Below are positions 14,701-22,171 of a stretch of 64,000 bases of DNA, in pieces. Both the position numbers and the translations under genes were made by a program. Origin of the DNA: a virus; the IMG/VR virus record IMGVR_UViG_3300017971_002536, positions 104,384 through 168,383 of that record. One strand, written 5' to 3'. The notes beneath the pieces were generated by a model. The model saw nothing but the letters and a program-made list of their open reading frames with translations. It was not told the DNA's origin and searched no databases. Positions within the stretch are counted from its first letter, which is position 1. The number at the start of each line of letters is the position of its first letter.

Positions 14701-16512
14701 TCACTTTTTTTTCGTAAATTTCTTGATTTTCCCTTTTAAAATATTAACTAATTTATCTATATCTTCCTCAGTTTTTATCTTTTTCTTTGTTCCATATAAT
14801 AACTCGGCATCAGATCGTCCTCTCTTATCAGTACCAACAACCGCTATTTCTACCTCAACAATATTACCATATATTGATACATCCAACACAGTTTTCCAAT
14901 CATCCGATTGTATAGATGTCCCTTTACCAGGAACTAAAGTTAAATTCCAACCTCTTTTTCCATAACGTCTAATTTTATTGTCTAATGTCTTTAGTTTTTT
15001 ATCTAAAAGAGTACCTATTCTTCTTTCACTTAATTCATTTTCTTCTGTTACTAATGTATTCTCTTTTAACTTATTTGGTTTAAACTGTATTCGTTGTCTC
15101 ATTTTTCCTGGATATGGTTCTAATTCAAGTGTATAACTACCATCATTGTTTTTATGTAACCACACACCATCATGTCCAGTCCCCAAACCAAAACCAGCTT
15201 TATTTAATTTAGCAACCAACTTACCAGCATTCTTTAATGTCAATTCACCTTTAGATACCACTACTTCACCATCACCATTATCAGCAACATATTTAGACGC
15301 TTCATTCATCATTATTTCTTTCACTACACTACGAATAACTTCTTTTATTTCGCCCATCATCATTTCATCATGGCGAAAATCTATGTACGCTTCCATACTT
15401 GGTTGATCATCAATTTCACCGGATTGAATGTACATCAATGTATCTTTAGCTAATTCCTTCATTTCCTTAGCGTTATATTTATACTTTTTCTTAGCATACT
15501 TGAGTCCATCTTTTACCATATCCTTGTCAGATTTGATTTCATTCACTCCCTCTCTGCGGGCTTTCTCTCCAGCAGATGCTTGAGCAAAATGTTTGTATTG
15601 TTTTTTAGTCATTCCACCTTTTTTACCACCTTTTTCTCCAGCACTGGCTTTAGCAAAATGTTTGTATTGTTTTGGAGTCATTTTTTCGTCAAGTATGTCG
15701 CCTTCTTTTAACTCGGATAAATCGGGCGCGTATATCATTTGAAACTTTGATCCAGGATTTTTTATCCGGTCTGCTTTCATCCTCGTCAAACAAGTATTCT
15801 TGGACGCAATACATTGTACCACTCCATCACGAGTATATCCGTATTCAGCGTCAGTTGGTAAATCAGTTACAGTATTTTCCTCAACACTCTCTTTTATAGT
15901 TTTCAACATATCAACAGGAATTACCATTTCACTACCCTTCATATGTCCAGTCAATATTTCAACATCGGCTAATTTGTCAGTCGAATAATTCATAATTCTT
16001 CCAGTGTCGCCTTTCAAACTTGTAAAGTTCTTAAAAAATTGTTTTGGAATATATTTCGATGTTACTTTATATATTTTTACTTTATCTCCGATACCTTCAT
16101 TCATTGTACTCTCCTTTACAAGTAAATCTGCATTGTTGATATATCCTTTTTCTTTTCCAACTTTTACTATAGCGTACCCGCTCGCTGGAGCTTCGTCACT
16201 TACTTTACCCATTTTACCTTTATGTTTTCCATACATTACTTTAACTTTCGATCCAACAGGTATTTCACTATCAGGATATTCCTTAGAATAGTTTATCCAA
16301 CCTTCATTTACACTCTCAGGAACTTCCTCAGGTAATCCCTTATGTTTTGTCTTAGCAAACTTTTCAGTATCCTTGTCTTTCATTGTTTTAGCAATACCTT
16401 TGATTTTATCCTGCAACGCCTTAGGAAGTTTACCCATTTCTAACTCACCCTTTTCATAGGCATGTACCATACCCATTAATCGTTGCTGCGATTTACTCAC
16501 TGCTGGACACAT
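14701..16512 (-). CDS. Multi-domain core polyprotein: DUF3008-like, KOW-like and further modules
   Basis: 603 residues. Residues 2-30 (PAVSKSQQRLMGMVHAYEKG) and TKHKGLPEEV (55-64) fit DUF3008. Residues 80-132 and 140-205 are two KOW-like beta modules (VGSKVKVMYGKHKGKMGKV; IGDKVKIYKV to GRIM). A twin M-T-x-K-Q-Y-K-H-F-A-x-A-S-A-G-E-K repeat follows at 278-318. Then come a helix like the tags (GEIKEVIRSVVKEIMMNE, to 404) before ASKYVADNGDGE, and LKENTLVTE (to 490) before a final domain. Candidate cleavage points are after residues 70, 139, 404 and 490. An internal ATG at codon 137 has its own AAAGGAG. Probably a head-core precursor cut into several pieces. Confidence 0.6.
   Translation of the reverse strand: MCPAVSKSQQRLMGMVHAYEKGELEMGKLPKALQDKIKGIAKTMKDKDTEKFAKTKHKGLPEEVPESVNEGWINYSKEYPDSEIPVGSKVKVMYGKHKGKMGKVSDEAPASGYAIVKVGKEKGYINNADLLVKESTMNEGIGDKVKIYKVTSKYIPKQFFKNFTSLKGDTGRIMNYSTDKLADVEILTGHMKGSEMVIPVDMLKTIKESVEENTVTDLPTDAEYGYTRDGVVQCIASKNTCLTRMKADRIKNPGSKFQMIYAPDLSELKEGDILDEKMTPKQYKHFAKASAGEKGGKKGGMTKKQYKHFAQASAGEKARREGVNEIKSDKDMVKDGLKYAKKKYKYNAKEMKELAKDTLMYIQSGEIDDQPSMEAYIDFRHDEMMMGEIKEVIRSVVKEIMMNEASKYVADNGDGEVVVSKGELTLKNAGKLVAKLNKAGFGLGTGHDGVWLHKNNDGSYTLELEPYPGKMRQRIQFKPNKLKENTLVTEENELSERRIGTLLDKKLKTLDNKIRRYGKRGWNLTLVPGKGTSIQSDDWKTVLDVSIYGNIVEVEIAVVGTDKRGRSDAELLYGTKKKIKTEEDIDKLVNILKGKIKKFTKKK
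16102..16117 (-). promoter_or_regulatory. Internal Shine-Dalgarno and ATG inside the 14701-16512 gene
   Basis: Minus-strand AAAGGAG (16111-16117), six bases, ATG at 16104. It would open MNEGIGDKVKIYK, the second KOW-like module. It is in frame, so a shorter product with the same C-terminus is possible. Confidence 0.5.
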
Positions 16513-16525
16513 ATTTTATCTCCTA

Positions 16526-17086
16526 TTATCTTACACTATTTACAAGTTTATACGCTTGTTTCAACGCTTTAGCTGCGTGTTTAGCACTTTGAAATACTTC
16601 GTAATCTTCACCAATGTTTACCAACTCATTCAATCCATCTTCAACATCGGCTAATAGATTTTTGTAGTATTTGTAATCAGGTTTTTCTTTCTCTTGTAAT
16701 GGCTGTCCTTGTTCATCAAGAAATTTTTCGCCTTTTTCATTAAATTGTCCAGGAAGTCCTTTAAACTCAAAATTATCTTCCCTTTTTGGCGACAATCCTA
16801 CAACTTGACCCACTGGTAATAAACTTGAAATCATTACCATTCCTTCATCTAACTTTTCTTTTTTAGATGTTTTGTTTTCACCTACATTTTCTTTTAAAGG
16901 TTGTATTACATCAATAGGTACAACAATCGTAGCACCTTTCCATTCACCATCTAACATTTTAATGGTTACAGAATCTTCAGGTTGAACTACTCCAGAATCA
17001 CCTACAAATTTTTTAAAAGTGCTTCCCGAAATCTTCCCTTTGGCGCGATGAATTTTTACTTTATCACCGGGTTTAAATTTAGCCAT
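16526..17086 (-). CDS. KOW-like plus LDEGMVM-module protein
   Basis: 186 residues. The first ~70 (FKPGDKVKIHRAKGKISGST, GDSGVVQPEDS) resemble the second KOW-like module of the neighbouring polyprotein. KEKLDE before GMVMISSLLPVG is a possible processing site, and it opens a block of about 50 residues (DNFEFKGLPGQFNEKG) that is nearly identical in the next upstream gene at 17100-17789. The C-terminus is a helical hairpin (YYKNLLADVEDGLNELVNIG). It is translated from GGAGAAATTAA. It appears to be assembled from the same parts as its neighbours; function unknown, with a likely head-core or injected role. Confidence 0.5.
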   Translation of the reverse strand: MAKFKPGDKVKIHRAKGKISGSTFKKFVGDSGVVQPEDSVTIKMLDGEWKGATIVVPIDVIQPLKENVGENKTSKKEKLDEGMVMISSLLPVGQVVGLSPKREDNFEFKGLPGQFNEKGEKFLDEQGQPLQEKEKPDYKYYKNLLADVEDGLNELVNIGEDYEVFQSAKHAAKALKQAYKLVNSVR

Positions 17087-17099
17087 TTAATTTCTCCAT

Positions 17100-17789
17100 T
17101 TATTTAAAAGGTTGTATCTTTCCTAATTTTGACATTTCTTTTTCAAATGCTTTAAAAGCATCTTCAACTGTTTTTTCAATTTTCTTCGGATCGGCTTCTT
17201 TCATTTTGATAGTCCACGTATGATCATTACCAAAACCAAAACTAACTTGATAATAATCCCAAAGTTTTGTTATTCGAACAGGAAAATATGTATTTATTAT
17301 ATTTTTTGGACGAGGGCTTAAATATTCAGTATCCCTTTTTTCGTTTATAGTTTCTTCCTCAATCTTATTACCCATTTCATCTAATACCTTTACGCCTTCT
17401 TCGTTGAATTGACCAGGTAATCCCTTAAACTCAAAATTGTCTTTTCGTTCTGGCATTAAACCAATGACACCACCAACAGGTAAAAGGCTCGACATCATTA
17501 CCATACCTTCATCAAGTTTTTGCTTACTTTCACTTACAACTTTTTTCGCAGCAGCAAGCACATCTTTTTGATTTGTTTCAATCTCCTTTACAGCAGCTAC
17601 AAAGAATTTTTGAGCGACACCCTTTTCACTCTTAGCTTTTTTCTTCGCTTCCTCATACATATCAAGAAACATCTGTGACGCTTCTTTTTTGTCTTTAGCT
17701 TTCTCAATACTCTTTGCACGAATTGTCCAATCTTTAGTCAATTTTGCTACAGTAGCAATATCTTTAAAGAATCCTTCATCTAATTTCAT
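17100..17789 (-). CDS. LDEGMVM-module protein with short N-terminal processing site
   Basis: 229 residues. It starts MKLDE before GFFKDIATVAKL, giving an L-x-E site only five residues in. A helical region follows (DKKEASQMFLDMYEEAKKKA). KQKLDE then precedes GMVMMSSLLPVGGVIGL and DNFEFKGLPGQFNEEG, the block shared with 16526-17086. The last third (TEYLSPRPKNIINTYFPVRI, SFGFGNDHTWTIKMK) is a separate alpha/beta domain. A ribosome site GGAGATATAAA supports the start. The two adjacent genes share the middle block but differ on both sides, a sign of module exchange. Function unknown. Confidence 0.5.
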   Translation of the reverse strand: MKLDEGFFKDIATVAKLTKDWTIRAKSIEKAKDKKEASQMFLDMYEEAKKKAKSEKGVAQKFFVAAVKEIETNQKDVLAAAKKVVSESKQKLDEGMVMMSSLLPVGGVIGLMPERKDNFEFKGLPGQFNEEGVKVLDEMGNKIEEETINEKRDTEYLSPRPKNIINTYFPVRITKLWDYYQVSFGFGNDHTWTIKMKEADPKKIEKTVEDAFKAFEKEMSKLGKIQPFK

Positions 17790-17802
17790 TTTATATCTCC
17801 TA

Positions 17803-18108
17803 TTATAAATTTTCTATTTTTAACGCGGCTTTCCGTAGCGCCATTGTGATTTCTTCTAATAATATTTTATGAGCTTCATCAAAATTCTCTGGGCTAACAT
17901 ATTTACGAATATGATCTTGACCCTTTGTAATACCACTTAAACCAGCTTTATGATTACCTATAAGAGCAACAACAATCGCGTCAGCCAACCAAGCAAGTGC
18001 TCGTTTGTCTATTACTTCATTTACTTCATCTTTCATTTCTTGAAGGCGATAATCTCTCCATTTGAAACTCATATCGGTATATGTTTTTGCTTTCTTTTTA
18101 TCTCTCAT
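17803..18108 (-). CDS. Unrecognised small helical protein
   Basis: 101 residues. The N-terminal 25 are basic, followed by DEVNE before VIDKRALAWLADAIVVALIG, a hydrophobic helix that could be buried rather than membrane-spanning. A polar segment (KAGLSGITKGQDHIRKYVSP) and a C-terminal helix complete it. The V-N-E pattern resembles the looser processing sites of the polyproteins, but the classical tag is missing. Four bases separate it from the small membrane protein upstream. The gene is real by position and ribosome site; no function can be assigned. Confidence 0.45.
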   Translation of the reverse strand: MRDKKKAKTYTDMSFKWRDYRLQEMKDEVNEVIDKRALAWLADAIVVALIGNHKAGLSGITKGQDHIRKYVSPENFDEAHKILLEEITMALRKAALKIENL

Positions 18109-18112
18109 TGAA

Positions 18113-18328
18113 TTACCCCTTATATTTTTTCTTCAATACATAAGCAACAAAAATTAACCATAACGGAACGATCAACGCGAACGGCCATCCAAATACGGCA
18201 GCAAGAAGTCCGCCACCCGCAATCAATCCACACAACATTACAATCGTTTTCCAATGTTTGAATGAATATTCTTGAGCATCCTTGATCCACTCATTCCACT
18301 TTACCAAAAATTTTTCCCAAAAATTCAT
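18113..18328 (-). CDS. Small inner-membrane protein
   Basis: 71 residues. The N-terminal half is amphipathic and rich in Trp and Lys (WEKFLVKWNEWIKDAQEYSF). Two hydrophobic segments follow: TIVMLCGLIAGGGLLAAVFG and PFALIVPLWLIFVAYVL, ending in KKKYKG. This gives two membrane helices with a basic cytoplasmic end. It lies two bases from the prohead protease gene. Prohead assembly in T4 starts at the membrane with a membrane-bound chaperone (gp40), so a portal-assembly role is conceivable, but a holin-like role is equally open. Confidence 0.5.
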   Translation of the reverse strand: MNFWEKFLVKWNEWIKDAQEYSFKHWKTIVMLCGLIAGGGLLAAVFGWPFALIVPLWLIFVAYVLKKKYKG

Positions 18329-18330
18329 TT

Positions 18331-18939
18331 TTATTCTCCCATATCTATAAGAATATCAGTTACGATTTCTTGTACTTTACAATATTTGTTTACACATACT
18401 TGACCATACTTATCAACACTTTCTTGAATAGGTTTCATAAACGCACCGTGTGTCGATGGATTACTTACCATATCAAAAGCAATCAACTCAAAATCGTCTT
18501 GGACGACCGCACCATGTTCAGCAGATTCTTGAACCGATCCCAACCCACGAGAAGAAATACCTACAAGAATACCACCTTTCAATAATTCTTGAAGAATTTT
18601 TCCTGCAGGAGTATTCAACACTTCTATTGTACCGATTAAGTCTTTACCTTCCCAATGCATTTCAACTATATTATGACTTACATTAGCTAAGTTTACGACA
18701 GAAGAATCGGGATGATCTAACTCACCCAATGCTCGTTTTTCGCCAATCAACTGTTCATATTTTTTCGCTTCCCTGGCGAGAATAGGTTGTGGATATACAC
18801 GACCATTTTGATTTTGTGCTTCTGCTCGTTGTAATATACCCTTGATCAAAATCTTACCATTGTGTACTTTCATTGATTCTCGTATTACACCACCCGCTAT
18901 TTCTAAAGGCATATACTCCGCTAATATCTGCTTATTCAT
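18331..18939 (-). CDS. 21: Prohead core protease, gp21-like
   Basis: 202 residues (T4 gp21 has 212). GRVYPQPILAREAKKYEQLI is the conserved N-G-R-V-Y-P-x-x-I entry helix. LGELDHPDSS holds the catalytic His at residue 76, and GISSRGLGSV the catalytic Ser at 129 or 130. These are the hallmark residues of the T4-type S77 prohead proteases. In T4 the enzyme cuts scaffold, gp23 and tagged internal proteins at (L/I)-x-E inside the closed prohead. The many tagged proteins in this window are its expected substrates. The start follows GGAGAATAAAGA. Its position between core genes and scaffold is as in T4. Confidence 0.92.
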   Translation of the reverse strand: MNKQILAEYMPLEIAGGVIRESMKVHNGKILIKGILQRAEAQNQNGRVYPQPILAREAKKYEQLIGEKRALGELDHPDSSVVNLANVSHNIVEMHWEGKDLIGTIEVLNTPAGKILQELLKGGILVGISSRGLGSVQESAEHGAVVQDDFELIAFDMVSNPSTHGAFMKPIQESVDKYGQVCVNKYCKVQEIVTDILIDMGE

Positions 18940-18955
18940 TCTTTATTCTCCACTA

Positions 18956-19612
18956 TTATTTTATAGGTTTTTTCAAATTTTTCAAGGCTTCTTGTTTCGC
19001 TTTAATATCGTTTTCTAAATCTTTTATTGTAGAATTTAAATCACTTTTATTTGATTCAAGAGCAGTATACCAACTACCTTTTTTACCAATTTTTTCAAGA
19101 GATTCATTCCGTGTACGAGCATATACAGCAAACAAAGGAGTTCCCATACTATTGCCTTCCATATCACTTTGATATATCAAAAATAATTTTTCAGGAACTA
19201 CTTTTGGATCAATCTCAACTAATTCATCATCAGAAAAACTATATCTATAAACATTTCCTTTCTTTCCATTAAATAAATATACATCTCCGTAATCTTTATT
19301 CCTTTTCGCTTGAGAAAATAAAGATTTGATTTTATTTCCCGCAAATTCTACATACCAATCGGCTAATACACCAACTTCTTTCGGCTTTCTTGTTCTTGGA
19401 TTACCATAATTTTTCCAATTATCCATAGTCCAATCTGATACATCCAAGTTAGGAGTATTCTTTAGAGCATCCAAAAATTTATCTCTATTTTTCAAAGTAA
19501 GTTTGACGGCTTTCTTACCATATTTCTTAAAAAACGCACCACCAACATTTTCATTCAATAAAAAATTTTGAACTTCCTCTTTAATTATTTCATTCAATCT
19601 TGAACGTTTCAT
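18956..19612 (-). CDS. CTS-tagged protein of unknown function
   Basis: 218 residues. The tag (RLNEIIKEEVQNFLLNE, ending at residue 21) is a close relative of the tag on the ADP-ribosyltransferase-like protein, with L-N-E before NVGG. The mature part starts GGAFFKKYGKKAVKLTLKNR and includes a beta-rich middle (GDVYLFNGKKGNVYRYSFSD, then PEKLFLIYQSDMEGN) and a coiled-coil C-terminus (NSTIKDLENDIKAKQEALKN). I do not recognise the domain. It lies directly upstream of the protease in the same transcript. An internal, possibly injected, protein is the best guess. Confidence 0.55.
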   Translation of the reverse strand: MKRSRLNEIIKEEVQNFLLNENVGGAFFKKYGKKAVKLTLKNRDKFLDALKNTPNLDVSDWTMDNWKNYGNPRTRKPKEVGVLADWYVEFAGNKIKSLFSQAKRNKDYGDVYLFNGKKGNVYRYSFSDDELVEIDPKVVPEKLFLIYQSDMEGNSMGTPLFAVYARTRNESLEKIGKKGSWYTALESNKSDLNSTIKDLENDIKAKQEALKNLKKPIK

Positions 19613-19621
19613 TTTTTCTCC

Positions 19622-19999
19622 TTATACCCACATTTGACGTTTCTTAAATAAATCAAAAAAGACGGCAGCAATCTCGGCTCGTATTATATCTTTAATCTCT
19701 GCAAAATCTTTTCTACTCAATGCTTCATCTAATCTTTGTTGTTGTAATTGTCTTTCCTCATAAAGAATAAGTAAATTGTTGTCTAACTCCGCTACCGTCT
19801 TATTTTTATCATACCATGTAAAACCATGCACCTCTTTTTCTTCGTCAGTATATTTTACTTTCATTCTTTTAAGTTGTTTAAGAGCTTCTGCTTTGTCTTT
19901 TACTCTAATAAATACTTTACCTTGAGAAGGCAATCCCTTAAACTCTTTTATCATTTCTTCACGAATAATTTCTTTTATTCTATCTTTTGAAATTTTCAT
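19622..19999 (-). CDS. CTS-tagged small protein
   Basis: 125 residues. The tag DRIKEIIREEMIKEF offers I-R-E and I-K-E sites before KGLPSQGKVFIRVKDKAEAL. The mature region has a ferredoxin-like look: a strand (GKVFIRVKDK), a helix (EALKQLKRMKVKY), then HGFTWYDKNKT and a second helix. The C-terminal third is a long helix (LYEERQLQQQRLDEALSRKD) followed by FAEIKDIIRAEIAAVFFDLF, which itself resembles a tag. No catalytic residues stand out. It is four bases from the upstream gene and belongs to the same run. Confidence 0.5.
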   Translation of the reverse strand: MKISKDRIKEIIREEMIKEFKGLPSQGKVFIRVKDKAEALKQLKRMKVKYTDEEKEVHGFTWYDKNKTVAELDNNLLILYEERQLQQQRLDEALSRKDFAEIKDIIRAEIAAVFFDLFKKRQMWV

Positions 20000-20003
20000 A
20001 TCT

Positions 20004-20567
20004 TTACCTTATCTTTTTGGCGGCCGCATTCATTTTACCTGAATCCAACACTTGTTGTATCAAATGATATGTATCTAATGGATTAGCATATCCAAGTTTT
20101 TTATGTTCCGTACTTAAAAAATCTAATATGTCTTTCCTTACTTGATTTAGTGTTTCGCCAGTGAAATGTAATTCATTGACCCTCTCACCACCTAAATTAT
20201 CCTCACCAGGTTCCTCAGTCAAATCTATTAAATCCCACGACATAGGCCAGTTGTATTTTATGTTCTTTATCTTTTCACCACTTAATCGGGCTGCTTCATC
20301 TCGTTTCATTGTCGTTGTCGGTGTGTGAATGTTTCCACCTTTGTAATACTCGCCCGTTGTCTTTCGTTGTAATAAATAATATTTATTCTTATCAACATCA
20401 ATACTATTTGGAGTCATTTGTTGCCCAACTGGCTTTATCGCTTCTTGTCTAATTTTAGGATTAAGAAGTTCTTTCATTTTTATAGGATTTTCATTCAATC
20501 TATAATATGTTGAACGATCATACGCATCCTCTTTTCCTAACATTTTATACCAAAGTTTTTTATCCAT
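20004..20567 (-). CDS. CTS-tagged protein, MDKK subtype, unknown function
   Basis: 187 residues. MDKKLWYKMLGKEDAYDRST is a diverged form of the MDKKTWNKILNE tag of its neighbours. A possible cleavage follows YYRLNE at residue 26. The body is mixed (KYYLLQRKTTGEYYKGGNIH, NWPMSWDLIDLTEEPGEDNL) and ends with a helical region (TLNQVRKDILDFLSTEHKKL). No known motif is present. Because the first 11 residues follow the tag although the rest is unrelated to the neighbours, the tag seems to be a transferable N-terminal module. Confidence 0.5.
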   Translation of the reverse strand: MDKKLWYKMLGKEDAYDRSTYYRLNENPIKMKELLNPKIRQEAIKPVGQQMTPNSIDVDKNKYYLLQRKTTGEYYKGGNIHTPTTTMKRDEAARLSGEKIKNIKYNWPMSWDLIDLTEEPGEDNLGGERVNELHFTGETLNQVRKDILDFLSTEHKKLGYANPLDTYHLIQQVLDSGKMNAAAKKIR

Positions 20568-20573
20568 TTCGTT

Positions 20574-20828
20574 TTATCCCTTTTGAGCATCCATTATACG
20601 AGCCCTTACCCATTCTTGTAATTCTCTAAGCATTAACAACTTGATCATTTTATGATCATATGGTACATTCACTCTTTTTTTGATAAAATCCATTTGTTTC
20701 ATTTCAGCTTTAACCGCAGCATTTATCACTTTATTTAGAACTTCTTTAGCAGCTTTCGCATCATGATTTTTATCTTCACTAACTAAAGTGTTTTCATTTA
20801 ATATTTTGTTCCAAGTTTTTTTATCCAT
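20574..20828 (-). CDS. CTS-tagged small helical protein, MDKKTWNKILNE tag
   Basis: 84 residues. The first 12 (MDKKTWNKILNE) are identical to those of the adjacent gene at 20838-21047, and NTLVSEDK continues the similarity to the gene at 13484. Cleavage could follow L-N-E (12) or V-S-E (18). The mature part is about 66 residues of mostly basic helix (AAKEVLNKVINAAVKAEMKQ, DHKMIKLLMLRELQEWVRAR). No enzyme motif is present. It looks like a small core or DNA-associated head protein. Confidence 0.55.
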   Translation of the reverse strand: MDKKTWNKILNENTLVSEDKNHDAKAAKEVLNKVINAAVKAEMKQMDFIKKRVNVPYDHKMIKLLMLRELQEWVRARIMDAQKG

Positions 20829-20837
20829 GATTCTTCC

Positions 20838-21047
20838 TTAAAAAGTAATTTCAATTTTCTTAGGCTTATTTTTCATTTTTTTTATTAACGCAACTAACTT
20901 ATCATATAATTTTTGATCGTGATCGTGTTTTTTATCAGATGTATTATTAAAAATAATAACTGTACCTTGATAAGACGCAACAAAATCATTCCCACCTTCA
21001 TTTAAAGTATTTTCATTTAAAATTTTATTCCAAGTTTTCTTATCCAT
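20838..21047 (-). CDS. CTS-tagged mini-protein, MDKKTWNKILNE tag
   Basis: 69 residues. The tag is identical to its downstream neighbour for 15 residues and then runs NTLNE before GGNDFVASYQGTVIIFNN. The mature peptide would be about 51 residues: two strands, a His/Asp-rich turn (DKKHDHDQKLYDK) and a Lys-rich end. It is too small for a recognisable fold. The ATG overlaps the next gene upstream by one base. The near-identical tag DNA of the two adjacent genes shows a recent duplication of only the tag region. Confidence 0.55.
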   Translation of the reverse strand: MDKKTWNKILNENTLNEGGNDFVASYQGTVIIFNNTSDKKHDHDQKLYDKLVALIKKMKNKPKKIEITF

Positions 21048-22171
21048 TAGAATCTCCGTATCTTATTAATGATCCTTGTCATTTTTTCATTTATCTTGTT
21101 CAAGGCTCTATGAGTATTTTTCCAATATTTTTGTGAATCAATTCCGGTCTCTTGTTTCAAACGAAGATTCAAGTCAATCGTTTTTTCTATCGATTCAAGT
21201 TGATTTCTTACGTCTCTAATGGCGACACCGATTTTTTGTTTGTTGTTCATTGTATCATCGTCACGATAATTTTGATAAGCTCCACGGCGACCCTCTTTGA
21301 CCACTTTTATTACTTGACCAGAAGAATCTTCTACAGATATTTTAGCCCCTTTGTTATCCTTTTTCATCACACTAATAACATCGTCTATCTCTTTGTGATC
21401 AGTTGTATGAAATTGATCCACTACCTTATTATTCTTTATAGCAACTATTGAATAACTTTTTCTCGCTTCATTTACACTTTCATTCGTTGATCCCATATAT
21501 GATTTTATTTCATTTAAAAAATAAGTTAAATCGGACAACTCAGCTAATCCCCAACTCTCATTTCGCCGTCTCGCTAAATTTAACTTTTTAATATAAGAAT
21601 CTAACTTTTTCATCATTCCTTTTTTGTCGGCTTTCGCTTCATTTATAATACCTTCCTCTAACTTGTCGCCACCACCGGTAAATGGACGCTTACCACCAAA
21701 ATTACCAAAATCTTGTTTATCAGATTGAGTTACTTCTTGATATAATTCAATCGTTATTTCTTCATTCAATCCACTTCTTACTTTCATTTCAGCAAACTTC
21801 TTACGATATACTAATGATTCTTTACGAGCATTTGCTAAATCTTCCCAATCCCGATCCTCAGGATCATTTACAAGTTTATATCCAAGTTGTTGTGAAATTT
21901 CCCTTGTCCTATCCTTCAAACTCTTGGCGAAAGCATATGGAGTTTGGTATCCATCTTGACCGCCCATGGCAGTTACTGAACTCACTTCGTCAAGTTCTTC
22001 ATCTTTTCGTTTATCACACGTTTCATTCTTTTCACATTTCTCACACGGCGTTCCACATTCGCCAATATCACATTTATCTTTTTCCTCGTCCTCAATGTCA
22101 AATTGATCCATTTCTTGTTCAATCATTGTTCGTATCAATTCACGAATATCACTTTCATTTAAATTAGCCAT
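21047..22171 (-). CDS. Multi-part core protein with Cys-rich segment
   Basis: 374 residues from the ATG at 22171 (AAGGAGAAAGTCA before it), eight bases inside the upstream gene. The N-terminal helix SDIRELIRTMIEQEMDQF resembles the tags. A Cys cluster follows (CDIGECGTPCEKCEKNETC, six Cys in 19 residues), able to bind metal. After ELDE comes VSSVTAMGGQDGYQTPYAF, a segment type known from core proteins of marine T4-like phages. Further possible sites are IINE before AKADKKGMM and SVNE before ARKSYSIVAI, which opens a small alpha/beta module. It is probably a precursor cut into several peptides in the prohead. Confidence 0.5.
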   Translation of the reverse strand: MANLNESDIRELIRTMIEQEMDQFDIEDEEKDKCDIGECGTPCEKCEKNETCDKRKDEELDEVSSVTAMGGQDGYQTPYAFAKSLKDRTREISQQLGYKLVNDPEDRDWEDLANARKESLVYRKKFAEMKVRSGLNEEITIELYQEVTQSDKQDFGNFGGKRPFTGGGDKLEEGIINEAKADKKGMMKKLDSYIKKLNLARRRNESWGLAELSDLTYFLNEIKSYMGSTNESVNEARKSYSIVAIKNNKVVDQFHTTDHKEIDDVISVMKKDNKGAKISVEDSSGQVIKVVKEGRRGAYQNYRDDDTMNNKQKIGVAIRDVRNQLESIEKTIDLNLRLKQETGIDSQKYWKNTHRALNKINEKMTRIINKIRRF

